From contig NC_035439.2 in the NCBI RefSeq assembly GCF_002127325.2, forward strand, positions 145,902,709 to 145,966,708: a stretch of 64,000 nt of DNA. Direction: 5' to 3'. Origin of the DNA: Helianthus annuus. Taxonomy: Eukaryota > Streptophyta > Magnoliopsida > Asterales > Asteraceae. A model generated the notes under the pieces. The model made no database searches. It worked only from the letters and a program-made list of their open reading frames with translations, and had not been told where the DNA came from. The translations under genes were made by a program, and so were the position numbers. Of this stretch, positions 45,268-55,467 are shown piece after piece (the first letter of the stretch is position 1; every line of letters starts with the position of its first letter).

Positions 45268-45630
45268 AGTGGTATCAGAGCTTGGCTCTTTACCTTGTTT
45301 AAAACCGGGTTATTCAAGTTCTTTGTGTGTGTTTGAACACTTGGTTTAACACCCGTTTTTGGTGGTTTTTCTACACTTTTAAACTGGAAAACGTGTTTTA
45401 AACTTACCGGGAGTGTTCATAAGTGGGTTGGGTAACTTGAAAACTTGTTTTAAGTGACTTTGTGTTTTCCGGCCATATTTCCGGTCAAGGATTCCGGTGA
45501 CTGGTTTGGGGATAAGGTTATCCATTTTGGGAAATTTTTCAAAGTTGGTGAGAAAGGTACAGCCTGCACATCCTTTCTGCCGAAAGTTGACTTACCTACC
45601 CATCACCTTTTCACCAACCTGTCACATCAG
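45268..45630 (+). repeat. Second, truncated leader copy after the E2 right LTR
   Basis: Identical by eye to 34695-35057 including TGGTATCAGAGC. It breaks after ACATCAG; the sequence after the break shares CAGTGTGT with the intact leader, suggesting a microhomology junction. Confidence 0.88.
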
Positions 45631-45641
45631 TGTGTTTTTCC

Positions 45642-45676
<35 letters not shown>

Positions 45677-46729
45677 TAGGGTTCGCACGGAAAGTGTGTT
45701 TTTCCTAGAAAGTCTAGGAAGCGATCTGGTCCATCCGATTGGTGTGTTTAAGGGTTGAGATTAAATCAATGGCAATCTTGTAATATCTGAGTTTAATTAA
45801 TTGATTGATTTAAATGAATAGGGGCAATTTTGTCAAATGGTCGTTTTTTTAAATCAATTAGATAACTACAATCCCTAATTTCATGGGATTTTCCCTCTCT
45901 CTCTCCATTATTGATTTGATTTTCTCTCTTTCTTTCTCTAATCCAACCCTAAACATAATAAAACCTGCGGTCTCTACTCCCCCTTGCTGTTGGCGACGCA
46001 AAACAGGACCCCAAAAGCATTCAGATTTCGGTTCCAAGGCTTGTTGATACCCATTTTCTTCACTAGGTATTCATATCTTGTGTTGTGATTAAAGTTCTTG
46101 AAGTGCATATACGTTTTCGGTCTTAATCTGTTTGTAACTTGGCTGTGTTTTTTCTGTTTTAATTGATGATTGTAGAGAGGCATGTAAAACACAGCGTCAA
46201 GAATCTGCTTGCTGTTAAAACACAGCGTCAAGAATCTGCTTGCTGTTAAAACACAATGGCCTGCTTGCTGTTAAAACACAATGTCAAGAATCTGTTTGCT
46301 GTTAAAACACAATATCAAGAATCCTCCAGCAAATCTGCTGAATTAAAACACAATTAGATTTGTTAAACTCCAGTATAAAAACAAACTGTTGTAAAACACA
46401 TTATGATGTAATGTAATCATCAAAAAACACAATGTGATGTAGTGTGACATAGACAACAACATAAAACACATTCAGAGTGTTAAAATGCAAAATAACTGTT
46501 AAAACGCAACCTGATTATATATTGACTTCAGATTGTTAAAACACACTGACTTCAACCTCTCTGATTGGTAAAACACATCACCAAGAATATGCTGATAGTT
46601 TCAGATAAACACATTGACTTGCAGATTTGAATTCGAAAACAATAGAAATTCCGAAAATCATGGAATTTTAGTTAATGAAGATACATTCCAAAAATAAAAT
46701 TAAAATGTGAAATTACATGATAGCCCAAT
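45631..46729. repeat. Non-coding stretch with TA/GA microsatellites and a 31-bp minisatellite
   Basis: TA and GA dinucleotide runs lie at 45641-45676. At 46188-46330 the unit GTTAAAACACAGCGTCAAGAATCTGCTTGCT or variants is repeated about five times, and single AAAACACA motifs continue to about 46600. The start at 45657 (AGTAGGGTTCGCACGG) and the sequence before 48365 may be the ends of another degenerate inverted-repeat element, which I could not prove. No gene is seen. Confidence 0.6.
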
Positions 46730-48046
46730 GTTCATGTCTCTTAAGTTACCGATGTTCAGTCAATAAAATTAGATGGGTAAAATGGGAAAAAGTGGTTGCT
46801 TTGAAAGATTTTGGGGGACTAGGTATCGGTAACTTAAGAGACATGAACTTGGCTCTCTTAGCAAAATGGTGGTGGAGATATAAGATGGAACCGGAAAATC
46901 TGTGGTCTAGAGTAATTGGGTCGATTCACGCGAACCAAAGAAGAATTGAGTCGATTCCATTTAAAAAATCAATGGTGGGGATATGGAAAAATATTGGGGA
47001 AATAGATAAAGAGTTCATGAAGAATAATATAAATATAAATATAAGTTTCAGAAGTAGAGTGGGATTGGGGGACAAAACTTTGTTTTGGGTGGATATGGTT
47101 GGGTAATGAATCTTTGAGGGAACAATTCCCAAGTCTATACCAGTTGTCATCTAAGAAAAAAGCAAAAGTGCAGGAAGTCTATAAAATTGTGAATGGGGGA
47201 ATATTATGGGATTGGGCTTGGAGTAGGGCTCCTTATAGTGATATGGAGAAACAAGAAATGGATATTCTGAAGGATCGATTGCAGCATATAAATATAGTGG
47301 ATAAGGAAGATATTTGGGTGTGGAGATATAATGAGAATGAGGAATTTAGTGTAAAATTGGTGAGGCACACATTGGGTTGTAACCTGGATATAAATGCAGT
47401 TCCAAATTCATTCTGCTGGAATAGTTGGGTAACAAGAAAGAGTTCCACGTTTGTTTGGCGAGCAATTGAGGAAAAGATTCCGTCAGCCGTGGCATTAAGA
47501 AACAGAGGAATGGATCTTCAGGATGTCATATGTAAAATCTGCGGAGAGTATGAAGAATCAGCGATTCATATCTTGTTAAGATGCAATCTGGCAAGAAGGG
47601 TTTGGCAAGAGGTGGCGAAATGGACGAAAACTCCGATGGTGAATACTGAAGGCAGCTTATCGGAAGTTTTGCAAGCTTTTCTGGATATTCAAAGGAGTCG
47701 GAACATAAAGAAAATACTACATGCTATAGCATTACAGTCAATGTGGATTCTGTGGTTAAACAGGAACGACAAAATTTTTTCAAGAAGAAACCGAACGATT
47801 CAGATGATTATGGAAGAGATAAAGGATTCTTCATTACAAGGTGTGAGGCAACGTTCAAAGCATAACACAATTTCAAAACAAGAATGGTGGGATTTTAGCT
47901 TTAATGTGTAGTTAGTTTGTTGTTTCTATTTTATCCTTTTTCTTTTCTGCTTCTGTTTTGGTATTGCTCCTGTATCAGCTTCTGGCTAAAAACGTTTCTG
48001 CAAGTTTATGGTTTGAATGAAGTTTGCATTGGCTATTAAAAAAAAA
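46730..48046 (+). mobile_element. 5'-truncated L1-type LINE, twin-primed
   Basis: It contains the C-terminal part of a LINE ORF2, a 3' UTR and an A-tract (48038-48046). At its 5' end a 24-bp segment (46730-46753) is an exact inverted copy of 46825-46848 inside the element, the mark of 5' inversion during LINE integration. No target duplication is clear because the 3' side is TA-rich. Confidence 0.8.
46762..47911 (+). pseudogene. LINE ORF2 C-terminus (RT end and zf-RVT domain), frameshifted
   Basis: The first part (WVKWEKVVALKDFGGLG, NLALLAKWWWRYK) is the conserved region after LINE reverse transcriptase. After a one-base shift near 47095 it continues NESLREQFPSLYQL and ends with a reverse-transcriptase zinc-binding domain: TFVWRAIEEKIPSAVALRNRG and CKICGEYEESAIHILLRC (C-x2-C-x7-H-x5-C). 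The catalytic RT core and endonuclease are absent. It is a dead fragment. Confidence 0.85.
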
Positions 48047-48363
48047 TATATATATATATATTTAAATTTATCCTACACAACTTGTAATTTATCCTACACA
48101 CTTAGTAATTTATCCTACACTCTAAATTAATTTTTTTATTTTTTGAAAAAAATATAAATTTTGAAAAATACGTTACAAATTTAATGTAGTTAGCTATTAA
48201 AGAGGAAGACTACAAATTAATGATCTATGTAAGTTTACAAATATACCCTTATATTAAAATTAAATGCAAATATTAAATGAAGTAAAATGAAGCATTCTTA
48301 TTGGTTGAAACTTCTTCTTTTTTCTTCTTACAAAAAAAATTATTCTCATTTGAACCCTCCACT

Positions 48364-48844
48364 ATGTATGTATGTATGTATGTATGTATGTATGTATGTA
48401 TGTATGTATGTATGTATGTATGTATGTATGTATGTATGTATGTATGTATGTATGTATGTATGTATGTATGTATGTATGTATGTATGTATGTATGTATGTA
48501 TGTATGTATGTATGTATGTACGTATGTATGTATGTATGTATGTATGTATGCATGCATGCATGCATGCATGCATGCATGCATGCATGCATGTATGTATGTA
48601 TGTATGTATGTATGTATGTATGTATGTATGTATGTATGTATGTATGTATGTATGTATGTATGTATGTATGTATGTATGTATGTATGTATGTATGTATGTA
48701 TGTATGTATGTATGTATGTATGTATGTATGTATGTATGTATGTATGTATGTATGTATGTATGTATGTATGTATGTATGTATGTATGTATGTATGTATGTA
48801 TGTATGTATGTATGTATGTATGTATGTATGTGTGTGTGTGTGTG
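48364..48844. repeat. Very long TATG microsatellite
   Basis: About 465 bp of nearly uninterrupted TATG repeats (roughly 117 units), with one TACG unit near 48520 and a pure CATG block at 48551-48590, ending in a TG run. All frames are open on both strands, giving long Tyr/Val/Cys/Met or His/Thr/Tyr/Ile ORFs that are not genes. Confidence 0.97.
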
Positions 48845-50155
48845 TTATATTTAGTGACAGTTTAAAAACAAATGTGTTTTAACGTACGTAGGTGCAAAGT
48901 AAGCAAATAACGTGCATAATTATCTATTATAACATGTCTAGTTAGGGTTAACACAACCCATGCGTAATTTAATTTAATCCATGTGTATTTTCATGTTTGA
49001 TGGCATGCATTATTTGAATTTTATGGCGTTCGTATTTTAAAAATGAATAGGCGTCTTGAAGGTGTGGAAATAGGCCCTTGGGTGTGTGAATATGTAGAGC
49101 CTAAATATAAGCTATGATACCTTTGTTAAGGATTTGGGTATTGTAAACACATACAAACCCAAACTAAATTTTAGGAGTTAATAAACACACAAGTTTTACG
49201 TGGTTCGGTCAACTAATCTACGCCACGTGCTGCAACCAGAACATTACCGTATTGCATTCTCCTTTACTCGTGTGGAATTACATACTAAATATAAATGGAT
49301 ACAAGATTAGGGTTTACTACTTTATTCACCAAGAAAACTAATATGGACCATATTTAAAACAAAATGGGCCAACCCATCTTCTGATCGTCTGCTCTATAGT
49401 ACCCTAGAGTCGTGCCCAAAACAATCAAGCCTCCACATTAAAACAAGGGTTGTAATTGAGCCAAGCCAATCCAAGCCAGGGTGGGCTCAGACTCAGCTTG
49501 TTTAAAAACCAAGTCAAGTCGAGCTGACTCGTAAATCTTAATGAGTTGAATTGCCTGGCTCAGGCTCGGCTTGTAAACAACTCGAGCTAGCTCATGGCTC
49601 ATTGAGTCGGTTCGTTTATTATTTTCTTAGAAAATGTTTTCTATTTTTGTATTTATTTTACACATTATGATAATGATTTACATAAAACAAAAATAAATAA
49701 ATAAATAAAAGCCTATTTAAGCTGGGGTTGTAAACGAGCGAGCCACAAACTAAACCTATCTTGGCTTAGGCTCGCCTTATTTACAAACCTAGTCAATGCT
49801 TGTTCGACTCATTTAAAACCAATTGTTTTGGCTTAGGCTCGCCTTATTTACAAACCTAGCCGAGCTTGTTCGGCTCATTTAAAACCGATTATTTTCTTGA
49901 ACGGAATCTTTTTCAGCGATTAAAACGAGCTGCGAGCCGTGATCTTTTGAACAAATTTGAAATAAATTTAAGACATTGAGTTAACGGAAATCCGAACACC
50001 AAAAAAGTTGATAGATTTCGGAAAACCAAAACAAATTAACTCATGTGGAAACGATCCTCATTCCATGGATGGGTGTATATATGTGATATTCACAACCACA
50101 CATGGCATAACACGTCAAGTAGAAGCCATAAAAGAAACCAATCACGGCGCCAACA
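48845..50155. repeat. Intergenic repeats upstream of a host gene
   Basis: A patch rich in GAGC/GGCTC motifs (49448-49930) resembles subterminal repeats of hAT elements. It contains a 67-bp tandem duplication (starts 49761 and 49828, TTGGCTTAGGCTCGCCTTAT). No gene is supported. Confidence 0.5.
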
Positions 50156-50168
50156 CTATATATATATG
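50156..50168 (+). promoter_or_regulatory. TATA box of the truncated glycosyltransferase-like gene
   Basis: CTATATATATATG lies about 100 bp upstream of the ATG at 50266, with a CCAAT-like AACCAATCAC 20 bp before it. Position and sequence fit a plant core promoter. Confidence 0.55.
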
Positions 50169-50265
50169 AACTCCCATCCAAGATCCAACCATTCCACTCC
50201 AAATTTAACACAAATCCCTCCTAATATATTCATGAACCCTTAGTCGCCACCACATCATCATTACA

Positions 50266-50795
50266 ATGGATGGTTCACTCAAACCTGGAGCCACTCTTGC
50301 CCTTTGCACTTTACTGCTTATATCCTTACTTCTTATTTGTTTTTTATCAGAAAAAAACCCATCGGCATCCATAACCGACAAGCTGTATCGATCCAAACCG
50401 CCATCGGCCATCGTAAGCTTCATCATACTTGGATAATAATCTCACTATTAGAAAATGAGGCTAATGTGACCTTTTAGAAGCAAAGCAACTTAACCTCTTT
50501 AACATGAGTTGCATTCAATTATAATTCAACTTCGCTTAACATAAATGTTGCATTAAAAGATCTGATATATGGCAATGAGTTACATTCTATTAGTTTTCCA
50601 AATTTGTATGAATAAAATTGTGAATAAGTTTTGAGTTTTGTGTGATTGTAGCATGAGACCTTGATGTCTAGAGACGAGTTGGAAGCAGCCTTGGAGGGAG
50701 CTTCCATGGCGAACAAAACAGTGATCATCGCGGTTGTGAACCGAGCTTACACCGAGGGGGACAAACCTATGTTTGATATATTTTTAGATGGGTTT
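50266..50795 (+). pseudogene. Nucleotide-diphospho-sugar transferase (At1g28695-like), 5' end only
   Basis: Exon 1 (50266-50412, 49 codons) encodes MDGSLKPGATLA and a hydrophobic segment at residues 9-27, a type II membrane anchor as expected of a Golgi enzyme. An intron of 239 bp (GTAAGC...TGTAG) follows in phase 0. Exon 2 from 50652 reads RDELEAALEGASMANKTV, AVVNRAYTEGDKPM and IFLDGFW, the start of the plant nucleotide-diphospho-sugar transferase domain of uncharacterised At1g28695-type proteins. At about 50795 the sequence turns into Copia pol; the host frame then meets TAG after four codons. The catalytic part is missing here. Family assignment is from memory of its motifs. Confidence 0.75.
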
Positions 50796-50796
50796 T

Positions 50797-53269
50797 GGCA
50801 AGAACAATGTTAGTAGAGTCGGAACTCCCTATTCAATTCTGGGGGGAGGCTGTATCGGCTGCATGCTACACGTTAAACAGAGTTCTTACAGTAAAGAGAC
50901 ATGGCAAGACTTGCTTCGAACTCCTTCAGAAAAGGAAACCGGATCTTTCTTACCTTGAACCGTTTGGTGCTCCATGTACTATGATTGAGCCGGATGGAAA
51001 GTTTGGTGCAAGAGCTATCGAGGGTTTTTTCCTTGGATATGCTACTCCGAATTTTCGTGTTTGGAATCTAGCTACCAAAAAGATTGAGCTATGGAGTGAA
51101 GTTAGGGTTCAAAGGTACACAAGTCCTGTTAGGGCTCCGGGTGATCCGTGGATGTTCGATTATAATGGGCTATTTGACTCCTTCAATCTGCCAACCTTTG
51201 ACGAAGAATCAGCAGCGGCTAGGATGTTGTTGGAAAGTGACAACGCTGCTGTCTCGCCTTTGGTTAGACCTATTGTTGTTGACCCTCAAGCTTCTTCGTC
51301 AGTCAACAATATGGTTCAAAATGAGGTTTATGAAGATGCTGCTGATTATAATGATTCTTCTGAAGATGATGAATATCATGATGCAGCCGAAGGATCTTCA
51401 GCTCCAGCTGCTCCTGTTCAAGGTGCCTCTGGTGATACACCTCATACGCAGAATGTAGACACTGCTGAAGGGAATGCATCCACCTCTACCCACATTCCTG
51501 GTGTGGAGTTGGTTGTTGATCTTAATCTTACCAACTTGGGTATCAATGCTCGTGTGCCAGATAATCCTGAAATGAGGATTCACGATACCCATCCCCAGCA
51601 GAACATAATAGGAGATGTCCATCGCGGTGTGCAGACGCGTAATCAGCTGAGAAACAACCGGAATGCTGGTTTGTATTCAGCTATAAGAGAATCTGGTCAA
51701 CAAAATGACTGGTCCTTCGCGTGTTACGTGTCACAAGAAGAACCAAAGTCGTGGAAAGAAGCATTGAAAGACAGTGCTTGGGTTGAAGCCATGCAGGAAG
51801 AATTACAGCAATTTCACAAGCTTGGTGTTTGGAAGCTTGTTGAAAAACCTGAGAATTACAAGAAGATTGGCACTCGATGGGTCTTCAAATGCAAGAAAGA
51901 CGACCGTGGAGTGGTTATTCGGAACAAAGCTCGTTTAGTCGTTCAAGGTTTTCGTCAGATAGAAGGGATCGACTACAACGAAGTCTATGCACCAGTTGCA
52001 CGTCTGGAAGCTATTCGGATCTTTCTGGCTTATGCCTCATTCAAAGGATTCAAGGTTTACCAGATGGACGTCAAAAGTGCATTTCTACATGGTGTGGTTG
52101 AAGAAGAGGTATATGTCGAACAGCCTCCAGGTTTTGAAGATCCTGTCCATCCCGATCGGGTTTGGTTGCTCAACAAAGCTCTCTATGGTCTTCATCAAGC
52201 GCCACGAGCTTGGTATGCAACCTTATCTACATATCTGCTGGAGAACGGTTTTCGAAGAGGTCTTATCGATTGTACTCTCTTCATCAAAGAACAAGATGGA
52301 GATCTTCTTCTGGTTCAGGTATATGTTGACGATATTATTTTTGGTTCTACTAATGATGTTTTGTGTAGGAATTTCGAGCGCATTATGCAGGATAAATTCG
52401 AGATGAGTGCTATGGGGGAAATGAATTTCTTCTTGGGCCTACAAGTGCAACAAACGGAGTCTGGGATATTCATCCATCAGACTAAATATGTTGGTGACAT
52501 CTTGAGCCGGTTCCAGATGTCCGATGCAACGCCCATTAGTACCCCACTGCCAACTAATCACGGAATTACTCCAGACTTGAAGGGTGAACCTGTTAGCCCC
52601 TCATACTATCGCGCAATGATCGGATCTCTTATGTACCTCACAGCATCAAGGCCAGACATAATGTACCCAACGTGCCTGCTTGCCAGATATCAAGTTAACC
52701 CGAAGGCCTCACATCTTATAGCTGTCAAAAGGATTTTTCGTTATTTGAAGGCTTACCCCGACACCGGTCTGTGGTATCCTAGGGATAATAACTTTGACTT
52801 GGTCGCATTCAGTGATTCTGATTTTGGCGGATGCAAAATCGACGGCAAATCCACAACGGCTGGATGTCAGTTTTTAGGAAATCGCCTAGTCACATGGCAG
52901 TGCAAGAAGCAGACATGCGTCGCTACATCAACATGCGAAGCTGAATACATTGATGCCTCAAGTTGTTGCTCCCAAGTTCTTTGGATCCAACAACAATTGC
53001 GGGACTACGGTTTTGAATTCCTAACTACTCCTATTTACGTTGATAATTCTGCTGCTTTAGATATCACTAAAAATCCTGTGCAGCATTCAAAGACCAAACA
53101 CATCGAAATCAAATATCACTTCATACGTGATTGCTTTGAGAAAAGGCTAATCGATGTTGTTAAGGTCCACACCGATGACCAACGTGCCGACTTATTTACC
53201 AAAGCTTTTGACAAATCTAGATTTGACTTCTTATTATTGGTAAACGGCATTAAGGTCAAGCAAGAGTAA
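50797..53269 (+). pseudogene. pol: E4 Pol, C-terminal part (end of integrase, RT, RNase H)
   Basis: About 823 codons remain open from [15 protein letters not shown] to GIKVKQE. RT ([17 protein letters not shown]) and RNase H ([15 protein letters not shown]) are present. It differs from the matching part of E3 Pol by only about a dozen residues. EYIDASS here replaces EYIAASS of E1-E3, next to a conserved RNase H Glu. Without protease, integrase core and a start it cannot make a working enzyme. Confidence 0.88.
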
Positions 53270-53608
53270 ACCAACATCGGAAAATCATTTTTGTAAATAT
53301 CTTTGTGTGTTTTAAATTTGTCTTAGTTTATTGATTTTAAGGGGAGTAAATCCAAAAATCTGAAAATCCAAAAACATCGAAAAATTTCAAAAACACAAAA
53401 ACAATAGAAAAACAAAAATGAGTTTCCTGGAGAGCAAAAGAGAAAATGATAGTACATCACTGGTCTATCCAAACCTCTTTAAACCTTAAATGTAAAACGA
53501 TAAGCAGCTCTATATAAGATGTATCGGTAGGCTCACAATCATTTTAAAGTGTGCAGGGTGATATAAATCTTAATCGACTGAAGACCAGGTGGGAACCATT
53601 CATTGGCA

Positions 53609-53844
53609 TATGGTCTTAGTACCGAAATTTCGTTTGATAGATTGCCGAGGTTCTGAGATATTCGGTCTTTATGCTGCTTATCATCTGGGTATCATGGTTG
53701 TATCTTTTACCGAAAAATAACTGGGACGCAAGTCTAGATCTTCCATGATACTATACATACGTGTATATATTACATACTGCATTCGACCTCAATAAGTGAT
53801 AAACAATCACATGTCCAAACAAATAAGTGATAAAATATCACATT
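53609..53844 (+). other. E4 conserved 3' non-coding block and first two stem-loops
   Basis: The long stem GGTATCATGG (53688-53697) / CCATGATACT (53743-53752) and hairpins GTGAT-AAACA-ATCAC (53796-53810) and GTGATA-AAA-TATCAC (53827-53841) match E2. The remaining hairpins are cut off by E3. Confidence 0.7.
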
Positions 53845-53905
53845 TATCCGGGTGTCAAGTTCGTCTCTCTGCTGTACGGAATTACTGACCTGTTCACGGA
53901 CTTGC

Positions 53906-54556
53906 TGTTGGTGCACTTGTGTCTGTACTTTGTCTGTATTCGGTCTGTAAATAAACGATGTCCTTGGTAGTCTGTAAGTTGACCAAGTCAACCATCCTCC
54001 GGATTGACTTGGCCAACAGTTGACATATGTTTAATATGTTAGTCTGTCTCGAAGGATAGGCTCGAAGGATAGACTCGAAGGATACTGTTGATCCTTCGAG
54101 ATGGTCGATAGATATGGTTCGACTGTTAGACCTCGAAGGATCATCCTTCGAGGTCCCTGCTCATCCTTCGAATGACTTGTCCTCGATAGATGATCCTTCG
54201 GACCATCTATCGGATCCTTCGGGATAGACAACCTGTGCTGGGTATATATATACCCATGCAGTGTAGTGTGAAAAGAGAGATGCACACTTAGAGAGACAGA
54301 CATTCTGTGGAGAGCATTCTGTCCGAAACTCACACACACACACTTTGAGAGTTTACAAACTGATTGTAAACATTGTGCTTGTAACCGGAACCTTAATACG
54401 TATTAATACAGTTGTGTTAATCGGTGAAATCTTGTGTGTTTGTTTCTATACTTGCTTCATCTCGGTTTGCCTACTAGCTTGGATTCCGCACTTGCTAGTG
54501 GGTTAGTATAACAAGGTTTAGGTTTGTTCTCGATCCTCCGAGAAAAGGGACCTACA
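53906..54556 (+). repeat. E3 left LTR (651 bp)
   Basis: It starts TGTTGGTGCACTTGTG and ends GGGACCTACA. U3 (54040-54230) has many CCTTCGA and TCGAAGGAT motifs. The TATA box is a perfect palindrome, GGGTATATATATACCC (54240-54255). Confidence 0.92.
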
Positions 54557-54558
54557 AG

Positions 54559-54570
54559 TGGTATCAGAGC
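54559..54570 (+). other. E3 primer binding site (tRNA-Met)
   Basis: TGGTATCAGAGC, two bases after the LTR end. Confidence 0.92.
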
Positions 54571-54952
54571 CTCGCTCTTTACCTTGTTTAAAACCGGGTT
54601 GTTCGAGTTCTTGGTGTGTTTGGACACTAGGTTTAGCACCCGTTTTGGTGGTTTTTCTTGCTTTTCTAAACTGAAAAACGGCTTCTAAACCTTCGGGAGT
54701 GTTCAAGGTTGGGTTGGGTAACTTGAAAACTTGTTTTTAAGTGACTTTGATTTTTCCGGTCATATTCCGGTTATCATTCCGGTGGACTGGTTGTGGATAA
54801 GGTGTTTGCCATTTTGGGTAAACTTTTTGAAAGTCAAATAGTTGGTGGAAAAGTTGGTGGCAGAACATACTTTCTGCCGAAAGTTGGTACACCAACCTGT
54901 CACTTTTCTTACCAACCCATCAGTACTTTTGTCAGTGTGTCAGCCGTCGAAA

Positions 54953-55410
54953 GATAACTTTCGAGCTCGAAGGATCATCCTTCGATCAAGGAGATTCGAA
55001 AGATAACCATCCTTCGAACATCTTTCGAAGTCAGTGTGTTATCCTTCGAGTCAAGGAATCTTTTCGACAGATACATCCTTCGAGTTACTGTTCATTACGA
55101 AAGATAAGGATCCTTCGTGTTGGGTGAATCTTTCAAGGTTATCTTTCGAGGTTATTGTTCGAGCCATCAACAGTGATCCTTCGAACACTGTTGATTCTTC
55201 GAACAAGTGTCGTCTTTCGAGACCTGTGATCGAAACATAAGGAGAATCTTTCGAAATCATCTTTCGATAGATAAGGATCCTTCGTATAAGTCAATCTTTC
55301 GAAGTCATCCTTCGAAGTTTTTGTTCGAAACTCAACAAGGATCTTTCGAACCCTGTTGATCATTCGAACAAGTATTGATCTTTCGAACAGGTTGCATCTT
55401 TCAATCCTTA
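54953..55410 (+). repeat. E3 leader array of CTTTCGA/CCTTCGA motifs
   Basis: The leader (54571-55467) contains more than thirty TTCGA-centred motifs (ATCTTTCGA, ATCCTTCGA and complements) in both orientations, denser than in E2. ORFs across it are by-products. Confidence 0.82.
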
Positions 55411-55467
55411 TCTGTTTTACACTTAACAGTTTGTGGTGTGTAGGTTTGGTATTTTTATTTGATCAAA

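Larger units (their letters stand above)
34057..45630 (+). mobile_element. Copia element E2 (Sirevirus-like) with an extra partial leader at its right end
   Basis: Two 638-bp LTRs (34057-34694 and 44630-45267), gag, pol, 3' non-coding region and polypurine tracts form one element. The right LTR is followed by a second primer site and 363 bp of leader (45268-45630), identical by eye to 34695-35057. The total direct repeat is therefore 1001 bp. This needs more than one insertion: a tandem pair sharing an LTR and then truncated, or unequal recombination. No target duplication can be assigned. Polypurine tracts AAGGGGGAG occur near 44399, 44416 and 44619. Confidence 0.88.
50796..53905 (+). mobile_element. 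Copia element E4, 5'-truncated copy of the E3 family, split by E3
   Basis: The left LTR, gag, protease and most of integrase are absent; it starts abruptly inside integrase at the host exon. It continues through RT, RNase H and 636 bp of 3' non-coding sequence, then stops at GGACTTGC (53905), where E3 begins. In E3 the same non-coding sequence continues ACCTGTGCC (63229 on). So E3 inserted into E4, and the rest of E4 should lie beyond E3. Confidence 0.85.

Noticed and set aside
48273..48882. Several overlapping ORFs of 75-193 codons on both strands (Tyr-Val-Cys-Met or His-Thr-Tyr-Ile repeats)
   Set aside because: They are translations of the TATG microsatellite, open in all frames; no gene is implied.
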